A program made the position numbers and the translations under genes. Source: Buddleja alternifolia (taxonomy: Eukaryota > Streptophyta > Magnoliopsida > Lamiales > Scrophulariaceae). Taken from it: 64,000 nucleotides of DNA. The notes beneath the pieces were generated by a model. That model saw only the letters and a list, made by a program, of their open reading frames with translations. It did not search any database and had not been told where the DNA came from. The stretch spans positions 38,550,980 through 38,614,979 of the forward strand of contig CM033392.1 in NCBI GenBank assembly GCA_019426215.1, written 5' to 3'. Of this stretch, positions 1 through 11,520 are shown in pieces. Position 1 is the stretch's first letter, and each line of letters begins with the position of its first letter.

Positions 1-222
1 TTCTATTGTTAAACTCAAACCAAACCAATCAGTAACATGCAAGTCATGGGAACTGGTATTTATATTGCCTACAACATCAGTAACCACCCACCTACAGAAT
101 CGTCCCGTACAAAATACAATGGTCTGCTTATTATAATTAATAGTGCAACCCAACTATTTCCCTTTATTTAACCATTTTGGGGCCACGCCATTCACGAGAA
201 TTAACTAACTTTTCTCTCATTT
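1..222. other. Unassigned flank left of element A
   Basis: AT-rich DNA without an ORF of note or similarity to the other repeats in the window. It is presumably the target DNA into which element A inserted, or part of another repeat running off the window edge. The right end of A is truncated, so no TSD is available to prove the junction. Confidence 0.4.
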
Positions 223-959
223 TAACACGCTAGGACCTAACGTGCTTCAATAGCAAGTATATTAATCGTGATAGTAATAAGTGGACAAAACGTCCTGGTT
301 GTCGAACCACAAGAATATGAATTTTAGTTTATGATTTTCGATAAAGGAAAAGACAATTAAAGTAAAGCGCAAATAATTGATTGAACAAATGAAGAACAAA
401 AGAGGAAACAAGCTATGGATTAAACCTCACGTATGATAAAGCGACTAAGGCACATGCTACAACCTTATTTACTCGTCAATAAATATGAGACACTCTTCGA
501 ATTATTAGACTCCTATTGCTTTGGTGAAAATTCATTAATTAATTATTATCCGATGTCTCGGCTATAATAATCCTTTGATTAATTGGCGATTCTCTAAATA
601 TGTTTATCTGAGAATCTAACCAGTAACCATGTATTTATGTTCTAGAATTTTCCCGGATAAATCCAGCTAACAGCACCTGGGAATCTTTAGGAGCAATTCC
701 TCATTTTTTACGGATGATGTGTTAATTCTTTTGAACCCTAACCTATATTCTCTCGAATGAATAGACTAGGCAAAATAGCAAGCATATGATGATCAAACAT
801 ATGATTGGAATAAAAGCATAAAATCAACACACAAAGCAATAGTGGAATTATACGAAAGATCACTTCATATATATGAACTCATAAATACGGCCTTCGCATG
901 ACCTTAGTTCTACAAAATTAGCTCATCATCAATAGTTTAAGAAGAGCTAAAGTAATCAT

Positions 960-2599
960 TGTTGGGAAATCAACGGCGTAAAAACAAAAACGCAGCGGAA
1001 GAATAAAAGTTGAAATTCCACTGGCTCATCTCTATTTCTCGTATTTAAATTGAGTTTAACGAAATTAATTACCGTTCTCGCGTATGTTGAAATCTGAACC
1101 ATCTTTGCAATCCTTTCTTGAACAGCAAATTCGTCGCTGTCTCTAAATTGCCACGCCGGAGTCAAAAACGAAAATCTCCTTCTTCTTCACCTTTGATGGA
1201 CGGCTAGAGTGAGAGAGAAAGAGAGGAGAGTTTGACTTGGAGAGAAAGTTTGTAAGTTGATTCTCTTGGCCTCGTTCTTTTTTCACTAAGTAATATATAT
1301 ATATATATATATATATACTACTATATGAAACAATAACCTAGGCACCAATAACACCATATGTGGATGCCCACTTAAGGGCTTTTAAGCCCCGGGCTTTGGT
1401 CCAACTTTGGTTATTTAATTATTAAATAATTAATATTATTTATCCAATAAATTAATTAATTAAATAATCAATTAAATTCATGTTAATATTATAATTAAAT
1501 TCCCATGAGGAATTAATTAATTTATTAACTTAATTAATTAATAAAATCATCTACTGATTGATTAATTAATCTCGATATCCAATACTGAAAATTCTCTCAA
1601 GTCTTTTTCCCATGATTTTCTTTTTGCACTTCCTTTAAGCGCGACTCTCTAGGTGCGTCTCAAAAGGCAATTGGGAGGAAACCAAAAGAATGTGAGTAAC
1701 ATCTAGCCAGTCACGTGACTCACATCGTATCCCAATTGAGAACGAATGAATAGGATCATTCCAAACCATATACGCTGTGAATACCGTACGTGTATAAACC
1801 TTTTATTCTTATATCCCAATCAAGTGAGAGTCATGGTTTTAGTCAAAGTCACATGACTTGACCATATACTTAGCTCATAATGAGTCGAGGTCATTTTATG
1901 CTTTGGCCAAAGACTTTTAACCTCACTCATTCATGTCTGCATAGGATATTTAGCTCATTCACTTATGAGAGAATAAATCCCATTTTGCTAATCAGTTAAC
2001 AATGCTACTTGCCCATCAAGTCGCACTTCGAGGTCGATCCCACCAAAGGGTGAATTGGATCTAACTACTCTTATGACAGACTTGATGTCACAAGTACATC
2101 TTCAACTCGATTCCTCAGGTCTAAGGTTCACGCGTACCTATCACAACTTATCAGTTTCATCATTGACTGTCAGTGAGTGAATACCCATGTGATGAAACTG
2201 ATGTGAGCCGTGTTCGAACATATTAGTCTAACTTATATGTCCATGACATAAGTTCCCACTATCATTCCCATAGTGTTCGATTGACACTTTCTCTGTCGAA
2301 ACTTATATCATACAAGTCCTTATTCTGTATTGATGTCCAGTCAAATACTTTCTTAGACTTGCGAACCCTATTTAGAGAATATGGATCAAACCTTTCTAGT
2401 GCCATTCTTCCTATCCCATAGGAAGTAGAAGGTTTGCCTTATTCTCAAGGACTTTACGTTGTTTATTAACACCTTACAAATGCCTATAAGAAAACAACAA
2501 GATAATGCCTTATATATTATAAAAGGATATTGTTTAGTTACAAGTTAATGCCCTATAAATCTATCCTCTTTATGGCATTTGAGGGCATATACTCTAACA
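960..2599 (-). mobile_element. Solo copia LTR G
   Basis: A 1640-base LTR that begins TGTTGGGAAATC and ends ACTCTAACA, flanked by the 5-base duplication ATCAT (955-959 and 2600-2604). No internal region, PBS or PPT accompanies it, so it is a product of LTR-LTR recombination. Orientation is inferred as minus from similarity to the LTRs of B, which have a reversed PBS. The flanking LTR sequence of A resumes exactly, as comparison with 36640-36680 shows. It contains a TA microsatellite at 1293-1317 and a fairly well conserved GC-richer stretch near 1640-1880 shared with LTR fragments H and I. Confidence 0.93.
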
Positions 2600-2834
2600 A
2601 TCATATACATAGTTATGAACATAAAAGTGTAATGAAAGCAAGTAAAACTCCCTAAGGCTTGATTGATGATGAATCCTTTCTTGGAGCTTCAATCACTAGC
2701 TAAATCCCCCTTCTTGCCATTCAAAAAGAGTGAAAGAATGGCTCAAATCCAAAAAAATGCTTCCACAAAACCAGATTCCCCCCCCCTCTAGTGCTGAAGT
2801 TTGGCTTTTATTCACTTTAAAAATGGTTACAGCA

Positions 2835-2869
2835 GAGCCTAGGCGTGACTCGTGTGGCGCCTGGGGGCC
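2835..2869. repeat. GGCGCC-type palindromic words in LTR of A
   Basis: GAGCCTAGGCGTGA (2835-2848) and GGCGCCTGGGGGCC (2856-2869) are imperfect versions of the 14-base palindrome GGCGCCTAGGCGCC that is arrayed at 32743-33077. In the F LTRs the equivalent place holds ATGCCTAGGCAT and GGCGTTGGGGCGTA. Confidence 0.6.
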
Positions 2870-3049
2870 GGTAGCAGGCTTGGATTCGTGTTCTACATTG
2901 TCTTTCGCCCTTTTCTTCGTTTGCATCCTTTTAAAACCTGAAACCACTTAACACACGGATTAAACACAAATGTGGCAAGATTTAGGCGATAAATAAATCT
3001 AAAATATAGACACAACGGGCTTAAAAACCCGTAAAAGCGACTCCTATCA

Positions 3050-3062
3050 ACCCCCCAAACTT
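3050..3062 (-). promoter_or_regulatory. Polypurine tract of element A
   Basis: On the minus strand this reads AAGTTTGGGGGGT directly before the 3' LTR start TGATAGG. It would prime plus-strand DNA synthesis in reverse transcription. The same tract borders the 3' LTR of F (22399-22412) and, changed, that of D (40400-40413). Confidence 0.85.
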
Positions 3063-3066
3063 ATCA

Positions 3067-3086
3067 ATTGCTCGACCTCGAGCAAT
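3067..3086 (-). other. PPT-adjacent hairpin in A
   Basis: ATTGCTCGACCTCGAGCAAT is a 9-bp perfect inverted repeat with a 2-base centre. It is identical in F (22417-22436). In D (40418-40437) the fifth pair has changed from C-G to A-T, keeping six pairs. Confidence 0.7.
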
Positions 3087-4367
3087 AAGAGCTATAGAGC
3101 ACGATGAACATCATTAACTAAAGGAATAAACAAAAAAAACTAACTCACTTTCTTGGAGTAAAAGGTTGCACTTAGCAAGGTGCAACAAGCCTTTGAACCC
3201 TTGAGTTACCTCAAAGGACGAGTTATAGTCTCGTGAGGGTTTTCAGGCAATATACCCACAAAATTGAAGAATGTTAAGCTCAAACCAACTGAGATAACTT
3301 GAAATAAGAACTATGATGAAATGACACGAATCAAGTGACAATAAAGCTCAACAATATGTACACAAATGAAGACAATGCTCATTAACACCTAGAATCAAAC
3401 CAATTTTCAAATGGTGTAGTAGGATAAGATCTAGGGAATTATGATCGAAAGACATCCCTACCACGCTCGGAACATTCCCCATATCTACCAACTTTCGATA
3501 GATCATAGAGCTTATTGAATCATAGGCAACTTTAAGGTTAAATTGTGCTCATTTCCATTCACTTTACATTGACATTTCACACTTTGAACGATTTAAGCTT
3601 ATAACAACATAAGGCCTCGTGCGATGTTCTACCCCTTTAGATCTTCTTTGCCACCCATGTAACGGGCTTTGAGTCAATAACTCCCAAACCAGAGGGTTTT
3701 AGGGTGCTAAGTGTTAAGACACTCCTACGAACTTAATCATCCGAGTGGCAAAGGTTACGAAATAGAACGAGGTCTTTTATTCAACTCATTCCCAATTGGC
3801 TTGAGCAAAGCTCAAATTAGCTCAACGAGTATATTATATAGGCAATGGTGCTTTGATGACCTCCAATACTCATTGGCCTGACCGAATTTTCGAGGTCATA
3901 CCAATCTCGTCTCAATCATTTATTCATTTAACACAATTATGAACCTACAAGCAACTAATCATCTCTAAACAATATGAAAAATCTAGGTTAATATATCCGA
4001 GGATGCTCCTCACATGTCTCGGGATGGGGAACCCTTTTCAATCCTTGTACCTTTAACTTATATGCAACGTGTATCATGTAAGGAAGATTGACTCTCAACT
4101 AAGGTTGAAATGAGCATAATCAAGATGTGTAATTTTTCATTGTAGACCATTAATAGAAACATACAAGATATCATGCCATTATCTTGAGTTCTCAAGTCTA
4201 ATTTCACCAATTGGAAAGCAAATATCCTGGAACAAAATTTTATTATGCTTAAAAATTGGTACACTTTCACATGTAGATGTAAGACACCCCCCAAACTTAG
4301 ACAAAAACACATAAAGCATGAATAGGCATGATAATAACGGATCAATTATACATCCCCAAACTTAGAA

Positions 4368-4389
4368 CGAACATTGTCCCCAATGTTCG
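4368..4389 (-). other. AACATT hairpin in 3' region of A
   Basis: Arms CGAACATT (4368-4375) and AATGTTCG (4382-4389) enclose the loop GTCCCC. F and D have the same loop with arms CAACATT and AATGTTG, so one pair has flipped between G-C and C-G. Confidence 0.7.
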
Positions 4390-4711
4390 TAAGAGAGAGG
4401 AGAAAAGTACACATCACCATACGGGATGCTGAAAAGCAAACCCGATTCCTCTAATGCAATTGTGTCCAAGATTGGCAACAGCTGTTCAGGCAATGAGCTC
4501 TACAACTACACAAGAAAAGGTGCTAGTCATACAAACCATTAAGCATTATATAAAGGAAAGGAAAGCAAAACATAACACAACAAAAATCAAAACATAAACT
4601 AACATATGCATCAAAACTACGAAAAGATAAATTGTTCACAAGATAGCCAAAAAATATCAAAACAAAACAAATATCCACAAGAAAAATCAAGAAACGGACT
4701 AAATAATCAAT

Positions 4712-5258
4712 CTACTCATCAAACAATTGATCAACATCATCATCTCCCATGTCGGGCACGGTCTCATCCTCATCCTCGCCCAAGAGGTCATCCATATCAA
4801 GCATATCATCCGTGCCCCCGATAGGTTCATCATCAGAGGCACCTTCGACTACTAAAGCACCCGCACCAACCGTGTCATCAGGTTGTGGAGCGGGGGAATG
4901 CGGGAAATGCTGCGCCTCTGAATAGTCAAAAGGGCCTCGGCCTAAGAATGCGTTATGCTCTCGGAGAAGCTGCCGGAAATAAACACACCCCTCACCATCA
5001 TCATCTGTATATCAGTCCTCAATTGATGTAAATCTTCTCGAAGGGCATCCACATCATGTGATGTGGTGCAGCTAGATCCGGTCCCCAGAGTAGAAGAAGC
5101 CGGAGGATGAGCCCAGTGAAGGAAGGCAGGGGAGCTGGGGCGTCAGCATTAGAAAATGAGTAAGGCGCGCCGACCGACTTTGTACCCTTGGTCGGGAAGA
5201 CCTCAACACGTGCGGTTGAGCAAAGGGCTGTAATCAAAGATGCAAATATCATATGGTT
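4712..5258 (-). pseudogene. Envelope-position ORF of A, C-terminal part
   Basis: Continuation of the frame at 31403-32279, which copia element B separated from it. Reading from the B junction, the residues following MIFASLITALC resemble the block PLIFLSLITTLC of the homologous ORF in D. A frameshift follows near 5110; the next frame gives a short helical stretch (DVDALREDLHQLRTDIQMMM) and a strongly acidic tail ending DDDVDQLFDE before a TAG stop at 4712-4714. The acidic tail and preceding helix are also found in D. I know this domain only as the putative plant transposon protein found in the envelope position of several plant retroelements; its function is not established. Confidence 0.7.
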
Positions 5259-5263
5259 CTTCT

Positions 5264-6911
5264 TGTTGAGGAAAATTAACCAAACGCAGCGGAAACGAAA
5301 TTTAAAAATTTGGATTTTTCCATCGCAAGGTCAATCTCGGGGTTTAATCATACGTATGTATGATAGAGTAAAATCACATTACCCATTGTAGCGAAGTGGT
5401 AGATTATTTCCACAAATTTGAATTCTTTAATTCTTCACGATAAATCTCCGGCTGATTGATTCTTGATCTGAACAGTCCAAGTGTTCTGCCTCTAAATCGT
5501 CTTGCCGGAAAAACTTGATGAAAAACTTCCTCCTTCTTTTGGCACAATGACCGACAGCTATGAAAAGAGAGGGAGAGGGAATCTTTTTCTTGTGTGTTGT
5601 GTAATGCAACTTATATCCTAGGCTAATAATTAATGTGATATTTATATCACTTAAATTATTGTCTTGGACTCAAACTAAGCCCATTTAACGCCTAAGTGGC
5701 CGCCCCATTTAGGTTTAGTATGCCACATGGTGTATTAATTTTGTGCTTAGTTTAATCTAATCTTTAATTAATTAACTTAATCCAATTAATTAATTCAATT
5801 AAATAATAGATAACCCATTTAATTAATTACATTTCTCCAAGAAATATTATATTAATTAAATCATAAATAAATTAACTTATTTCTCCAAATAATTAATTCT
5901 ATTTATTTAACTTTAAGTATCCAATACTTAAATTATTACCACAAGAAATATTCCTACCTTTTCATTAATTTTTCCTTTTTAAGCGTGACTCTTTAGGTTC
6001 ATCTATATTTGACAATGAGAGGATTCCATTGAATATGAGTCCCACCTAGCCAGTCAAGTGGTCCATATTTTAACTCAAATAAGATGAAAAAAATTAGATC
6101 ATTTATACCTTTCCATTTTTAAAGACCGTGTGAATACAAACTCTTCGTTTCCTTATCCCGGTTAAGTGAGAGTCATAGTTTTGGTCAAACTCACTAACTT
6201 AACACTATGCTATAATTATAATAAGCTCAGATCAATGAACGCTTGGCCAAAGACTTTAAGATCTAACTTACTTATAAATGCATAGGATAATTCCTCTTTC
6301 ACTTACGAGGGAATGAATCCTTTCTTGGATATCAGTTAAGAATACTACTTGCCCATTAGGTTGCAGTTCGAGGTTAACCCCACCAACGGGTGAATTGGGC
6401 CTAACTACTCTAATGACGAACATAACGTCACAAGTATATCTTCAACTCGATTTCTCAAGTCTAAAGTTCAGACACACTTATTACAATTTAATCAATTCTA
6501 TCATTGACTGTCAAAGAGTGAAAACGCATGTGACATAATCGATGCGAGTCATGTCTGAGTGCCACTATCTCCATCAGTGCACCTATGATATGAGTTCTTC
6601 ACTACTTCCTAGTGATTGACGGGGGCCTTGGTTGTCAAAACTCATATCATACAAGTCTTCATGTTTTCAATTGCCCAATTGAACTTTTTTGACTTGCAGA
6701 CTATTTCAGTACACAAGTATCAGGCTCCTCTAGTGCCTTAGAGAGTTAACTCTTGTGTTCATGGGCTTATAGATGATTACAATATATAATTGCCAATATG
6801 AATGTAAACAACTAAAATGTCTTTTATTAATTGATTTAATAAACAATTACAATTGATAATGTCCTATCATTTACTAATCCTCCAGTGGCATTTGAGGACA
6901 TTAACCTAACA
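5264..6911 (-). repeat. 3' LTR of copia element B
   Basis: A 1648-base LTR running TGTTGAGGAAAATTAACC to ATTAACCTAACA, matched by 29771-31397. The CTTCT target duplication precedes it. The small frames inside (for example near 5427-5609, repeated at 29933-30115) are LTR sequence, not genes. Confidence 0.93.
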
Positions 6912-6930
6912 ATCTCCCACTTGTACTCAG
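6912..6930 (-). promoter_or_regulatory. Polypurine tract of B
   Basis: On the minus strand ACAAGTGGGAGAT directly precedes the LTR start TGTTAGG. This is the typical plus-strand primer site of copia elements. Confidence 0.85.
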
Positions 6931-6971
6931 TGCCAATCACTATAGTATCTAATACCCATCTTCTCATGATG

Positions 6972-8404
6972 TCAATCCAGCACTACTTGTGTCAAAAGGT
7001 TGGTCAATGGGTCAGCGACATTGTCGGCTGAGTTTACTCTTTGAACAACTATTTCGCCTCTTCCAACGATTTCCCTTATTATGTGATATCTTCTATCTAT
7101 GTGCTTGGATTTGTTGTGAGACCTTGGTTCTTTTGCTTGTGCAATAGCCCCGTTATTGTCACAATAAAGTGGCAATGGCAGCTCTACACCAGGGACCATT
7201 TGAAGTTCTCCAAGAAACTTCCTAATCCAAACACCCTCTTTAGCAGCCTCTAAAGCGGCTATGTATTCTGCTTAAGTGGTGGAATCAGCGGTTGTGCTTT
7301 GCTTGGAAATTTTCCTTGTCACCGCTCCACCATTGAGCGTGAATATAAACCCTGAAGTGGATTTTTGATCATCTACATCAGATTGAAAATCGGAGTCAGT
7401 GTATCCATCCACTTTCAAATCTTCATACCTACCTTAGGACCATATCCTTAGTTCTCTTCAGATACTTTAGGATATTTTTGACGGCAGTCCAATTTTCTCT
7501 TCCTGGGTTAGCCTGAATGTGACTTACCACGCTCACTGCGTAGACAATGTCTGGCGTTGTACATAACATGGTATACATCAGACTACCCACTATAGACGCA
7601 TAAGGTACCATACTCATTTCTTTTCTATCTTACTCACTTTGAGGAGACATAGACTTTGAAAGGTGCACCCCATGTCTCACGGGCAAGAAACCTTTCTTAG
7701 AGTCTTCTATCCTAAATCTCTTTAGGACCTTCTCTGAGTAAAGCGTTTGGGAAAGTTCTATCATTCTATTTGTTCTATCTTTGTAGATACGAATCCCTAG
7801 AATATAGGTCATCTTTCCTAAGTCTTTCATGGAGAATGTATTTGAAAGCCATGCTTTGACTGATGTGAGCATTCCTACATCATTTCCTATGAGTAGGATG
7901 TCATCCACACATAAGACAAGGAAAGTGATTTTACTCCCACTAACCTTCTTGTAAACACAAGGTTCATCTTCATTTTTGACAAATTTAAATCCCTTGATAG
8001 CTTCGTCAAAACGTAGATTCCAACTCCTAGAGGCTTGCTTAAGTCCATAAATGGATCTCTTAAGTTTGCACACCTTATGGATATCAGACCCAGATGCAAA
8101 GCCTTTAGGCTGCTTCATATAGATATCCTCCTCGAGGAATCCATTCAGAAAAGCCGTCTTTACATCCATCTACCATATCTCATAGTCCAAGTGTGCAACT
8201 ATTGCGAACAGAATGCAGATAGACTTGATCATTGCCACATGTGAAAAGGTCTCTTGGTAGTTAATTCCTTCCTTTTGACTATAACCTTTTGCTACAAGCC
8301 TTGCCTTGTATGTGTCAACGTTCCCATCCGGGCCTATCTTTCTCTTGTAGATCCACTTGCACCCTATAGGTGCTGCCATCAGGATGATCTACTAGAGTCC
8401 AGAT
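6972..8404 (-). pseudogene. Reverse transcriptase and RNase H of B (broken)
   Basis: Several frames in order on the minus strand. The reverse transcriptase start reads PIGCKWIYKRKIGPDG (8170-8379), then MDVKTAFLNGFLEEDIYM (from 8169), then SIYGLKQASRSWN. The catalytic box reads CVDDILLIGND where active copies have YVDD, keeping both aspartates. RNase H (7428 down to 6972) shows the TDSDFQSDVDD, TTADSTT and LYCDNNGAI blocks and the terminal KHIDRRYHIIREIV, with a stop where the second catalytic Glu region should be (TT*AEYIA). At least four stops or frameshifts. Homologous to 46831-48290 of C. Confidence 0.9.
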
Positions 8405-9997
8405 CTAGTTGGAATGCATCGAGTCTATCTCTGCCTGCATAGCTTCTTGCCACTTTGCAGAGTCAATGTCCATTATTGCTTGATCATAAGTAGAAGGATC
8501 GTCCCCTTGGACTCCCACTGCCATAGTGTGGACACCCAGTTCCTCTTGTAGCAGATACCCGTAGTACCTATCAGGTTGATGTGGTACTCTACCAGACCTT
8601 CGCAACGTTGGTTGTGTTTCTTCAGGTTCACTGTGTGTTTCTTGAATAGTCGTCTCCCTAGGTGTTTCATCTTGTTCATTAAGAACAATTTTTCCACCTG
8701 TACCACCTTCTAGAATGAATTTATCTTCTAGAAAGTGCGCTTGCAGTGCAACAATGATCCTTTGATCATCTTGCATGTTGAAAAGGTATCCCATGGAATC
8801 TTCTAGAAAATTGACAAAACGTCCTTTAAGGGACCTAGCTTCCAATTTCTCTGCCTTAATCTTCTTGATGTAGGCAGGGTATCCCCAAACCCTAAAGTAC
8901 TTAAGGTTTAGTTTCCTATTTCTCCATATCTCATTTAGTGTCTTAGGAATAGATTTGGAAGGACATCTATTCAAGATATGAAAAGCTGTAAGGAGTGCAT
9001 GTCCCCACAAAGAGATGGGTAAGTCAGTTTAGTTGAGCATAGATCAAACCATATCTAATAGTGTTCGATACCTACGTTCTACTACCCCATTCAACTGCGG
9101 AGTTCCTGGTGGTGTCAGTTGCAATATTATCCCATGTTCCCTTAGGAACCTATCTAACTTATCACTCATATATTCACCTCTACGATCCGATCATAGTGCT
9201 TTTATATGATGACTAGTTTGTTTTTCCACTAAGGCTTTGAATTCTTTGAACTTATCAAATGATTCAGACTTATACTTCATTAAGTACACTAGACCATACC
9301 TTGAATGGTCATCAGTGAATGCAATGAAATAGTGGAAAACTGCACGAGCCATTTCTCCAAATGGTCCACAAACGTCGGTGTGCACAAGTCCTAATACTTC
9401 AGTGGCTCTTTCAAAAGTCCCGGTGAAGGGTGATCTAGTTATTTTGCCTTTGAGGCAAGATTCACAAGTCGGATAGGGATCCGATCCCAATAGGTTGATT
9501 AACCCATCATTCTCCATCTTATGTATCTTTTTCACTCCGACATGACCTAGTCGTAGGTGCCACTTTAAGCTTAGGTTAGTAATTTGCCTACCACGTTTCT
9601 TTGAGATAACATTCGCAACACACTCATTTTTCATATTTAAGTTATAGAGGCTATTGACTAAAGTAACAGTGCCTATAATATTATTATGAAATAAAATGCT
9701 GCAAGTACTGTCAATGAAATTAAAAATATAATCGTTCCTAACCAAAACAGGAATTGAAATAATGTTTTTAAGCCCGTTGGGCAAAACCAAAATATCCTCT
9801 AAATTTGAAACTTGTCCAGATGATAAACATAAAGAAGTTGATCCAATGTGAGAAGCTACGACACTCTGCCTGCTGCCAACACTGATCAGCACCTCCCCAT
9901 GCTCCAACTTCCTACTTCGCTGCAAATCCTGATTCATTACACAAATGTGAGCACTAGCTCCAAAATCAAGTATCCACGACGTGGAAAAAACAGTCAT
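8405..9997 (-). pseudogene. Protease and integrase of B (broken)
   Basis: Protease begins near 9990 with WILDFGASAHIC; the usual D-S-G triad reads D-F-G. The integrase zinc-binding region (LKWHLRLGHVGVKKIH, then CESCLKGK) and first catalytic Asp (HTDVCGPFGEM) follow in the same frame, which stops at 9191. The next stretch (9011-9190) keeps SDRRGEY and NGVVERRYRT, so the second Asp and the catalytic Glu are present. The frame from 9010 gives the integrase C-terminal part (CPSKSIPKTLNEIWRNRK) and the acidic linker towards reverse transcriptase. Confidence 0.9.
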
Positions 9998-10026
9998 AGA
10001 ACAATTGGTTTCTAAAATAAAAAGTT

Positions 10027-10861
10027 CTATACCTGCTGTATTGCCTCGACTAGGACAGTCCCTTCTCTAGTGTCCCAGCTCACCACAGAAAAGACACCTA
10101 CTGATTCTTTTAGCACTTCTTTAAGCTTCTTGTTCTTTCCTTTCTTTCTTCCTATTTCTCTTCGAGATTTGAGGGGTACTTCCATTTTTCCCTTTCCTTT
10201 CCCATACTTGTAGGCATCCAATGGTTCGTTTTGGGGATTGGAAATTGTATTCCCTTTTCTATTTCTCCTTATTTGTCTTTGAACGAGCTCGAGTTTGGTT
10301 GTGAACCCAGCTAACGAACCCTCGATGTCATTCATGTCAAAATTTCATGAAGAAGTAGTAAAAGGAATCAGGAAGTGACTGTAGAATGAGGTCAACTTGA
10401 ATGTGAAGATCCATGTAGTAATCTAAAGACTTTAAGTTTTCAATTAATGTCATCATCTTCAGTACATGTTCTCCCAGATTCTCGTGTTCCCTCATCCTTG
10501 TTCTGAAGAGTTCCTTCAATATCATATATCGAACATTTTTACCATTTTCTCGAAACATTGAGTCCAGATGGAGTAGTATGTCTCTTGCATTCTCCATCCT
10601 TTCATGTGAGCTTTGCAATTCACTACATATTGAGCTCAGTATGTATCCTCTAGCTCGATGATTATCACAGACCCAGCCCATGTAGGGAATTTGAACCCTT
10701 TCATCTTCCCATATTGCCTGTACCGGAGGACGTCTGGGTTCTAGTACATATTCAATCGACTCACTACTTAGGACCATCCTCAAGTTTGTGAGCCATTTTA
10801 TGTAGTTTGGTCCAATCAAAGTATATCTTTTTATCAAATCAGATAAGGGCTTTGGTGTCAT
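10027..10861 (-). pseudogene. gag of copia element B
   Basis: The start is chosen at 10861 because the protein from there (MTPKPLSDLIKRYTLIGPNY) aligns with the gag start of C (MTNPLSILLKNNTLTGPNY). The first frame ends at 10337. A one-base shift continues it from 10335 (MNDIEGSLAGFTTKLELVQR), followed by a lysine-rich segment where the nucleocapsid zinc knuckle is expected; the knuckle itself is degraded. Gag would form the cytoplasmic virus-like particle. Confidence 0.85.
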
Positions 10862-11520
10862 TTTGAGAGAGATAATAAGAAATAATTGCATAAAAGTAAA
10901 AGGATTAATTAGATTCTGATGTAATTGTTGTTCCAAGTTTAAATTAAAGACTTTTAAAGTAAATTTGGCTTCTACTACATTTTTCGAAAATCCACACTCC
11001 CACTGTGGAATTCGAAAGTCATTGTTGCAAGGCTTCATAGTGGTGATTGAGTTCTTTAACTACATTAATAGGTTGCAACCTTTTGCTTGTATTTGGCCTA
11101 ATCAATCTATTAAAGTGATGTCCAACATCAACCCACCAAATGGATGATTCAATCCCTTTGTCCATTATTCATCAAATTTCAACCTTTTAACGATCATATT
11201 GATTTATGAATAATCTAAGTTCAACTCACTGACAATCTATTAACCTAACAATTGAATTTCACCTTGGAACCTTTTGCTGGTAGTTAAGGTGAAATTTGTT
11301 TTCGACCAATGGCATTTCATGCACTTAGGAAAAATATAAAATATATTTCAATAAATAATTTTCCCATTGCTTAGGGATGATTTATATATTAAATGTCATT
11401 TTAATTTCTCCTTAGTTCAGTGGAGGACAGGATACCTAGTACCCTTTACTAACTTAATATTTTTTTATTCAAGTGGGAGGATTTAAATTATTTATTAGGT
11501 CTCACTTTGCACATTAACCC
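10862..11520 (-). other. Proximal leader of B
   Basis: Untranslated leader between gag and the S insertion. It aligns by eye with the leader of C near 43800-44410 (shared AATGTGCAAAGTGAGACC on the minus strand, and GGTTGCAACC near gag). The leader resumes beyond S at 29262-29263, with about 1.2 kb missing by comparison with C. Confidence 0.75.

Larger units (their letters stand above)
223..3049 (-). repeat. 3' LTR of element A, split by solo LTR G
   Basis: The left boundary reads TAACACGCTAGGACC where the other LTR of A has TGACACGCTAGAACC, so the terminal TG has mutated to TA. The right boundary is CTCCTATCA, directly followed by the reversed PPT. About 735 bases lie left of the nested solo LTR and 450 right of it. 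The first part matches 35914-36704. The part near 2835-2869 carries two copies of the 14-base GGCGCC-type word discussed in the findings. Confidence 0.85.
3063..4711 (-). other. Structured 3' non-coding region of A
   Basis: About 1.65 kb without a supported coding frame, between the stop of the envelope-position ORF and the PPT. It aligns by eye with 22413-23990 of F and 40414-41712 of D, for instance around the shared AAAGGACGAGTTATAGTCTC (near 3214) and AATTAGCTCAA-like stretches. It holds hairpins at 3067-3086 and 4368-4389. It also has two extra copies of the PPT core, reversed CCCCAAACTT, near 4288-4298 and 4354-4363. Confidence 0.7.

Noticed and set aside
2730..2951. 73-codon frame near the GGCGCC words
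   Set aside because: Within the 3' LTR of A; not kept in the related LTRs of F.
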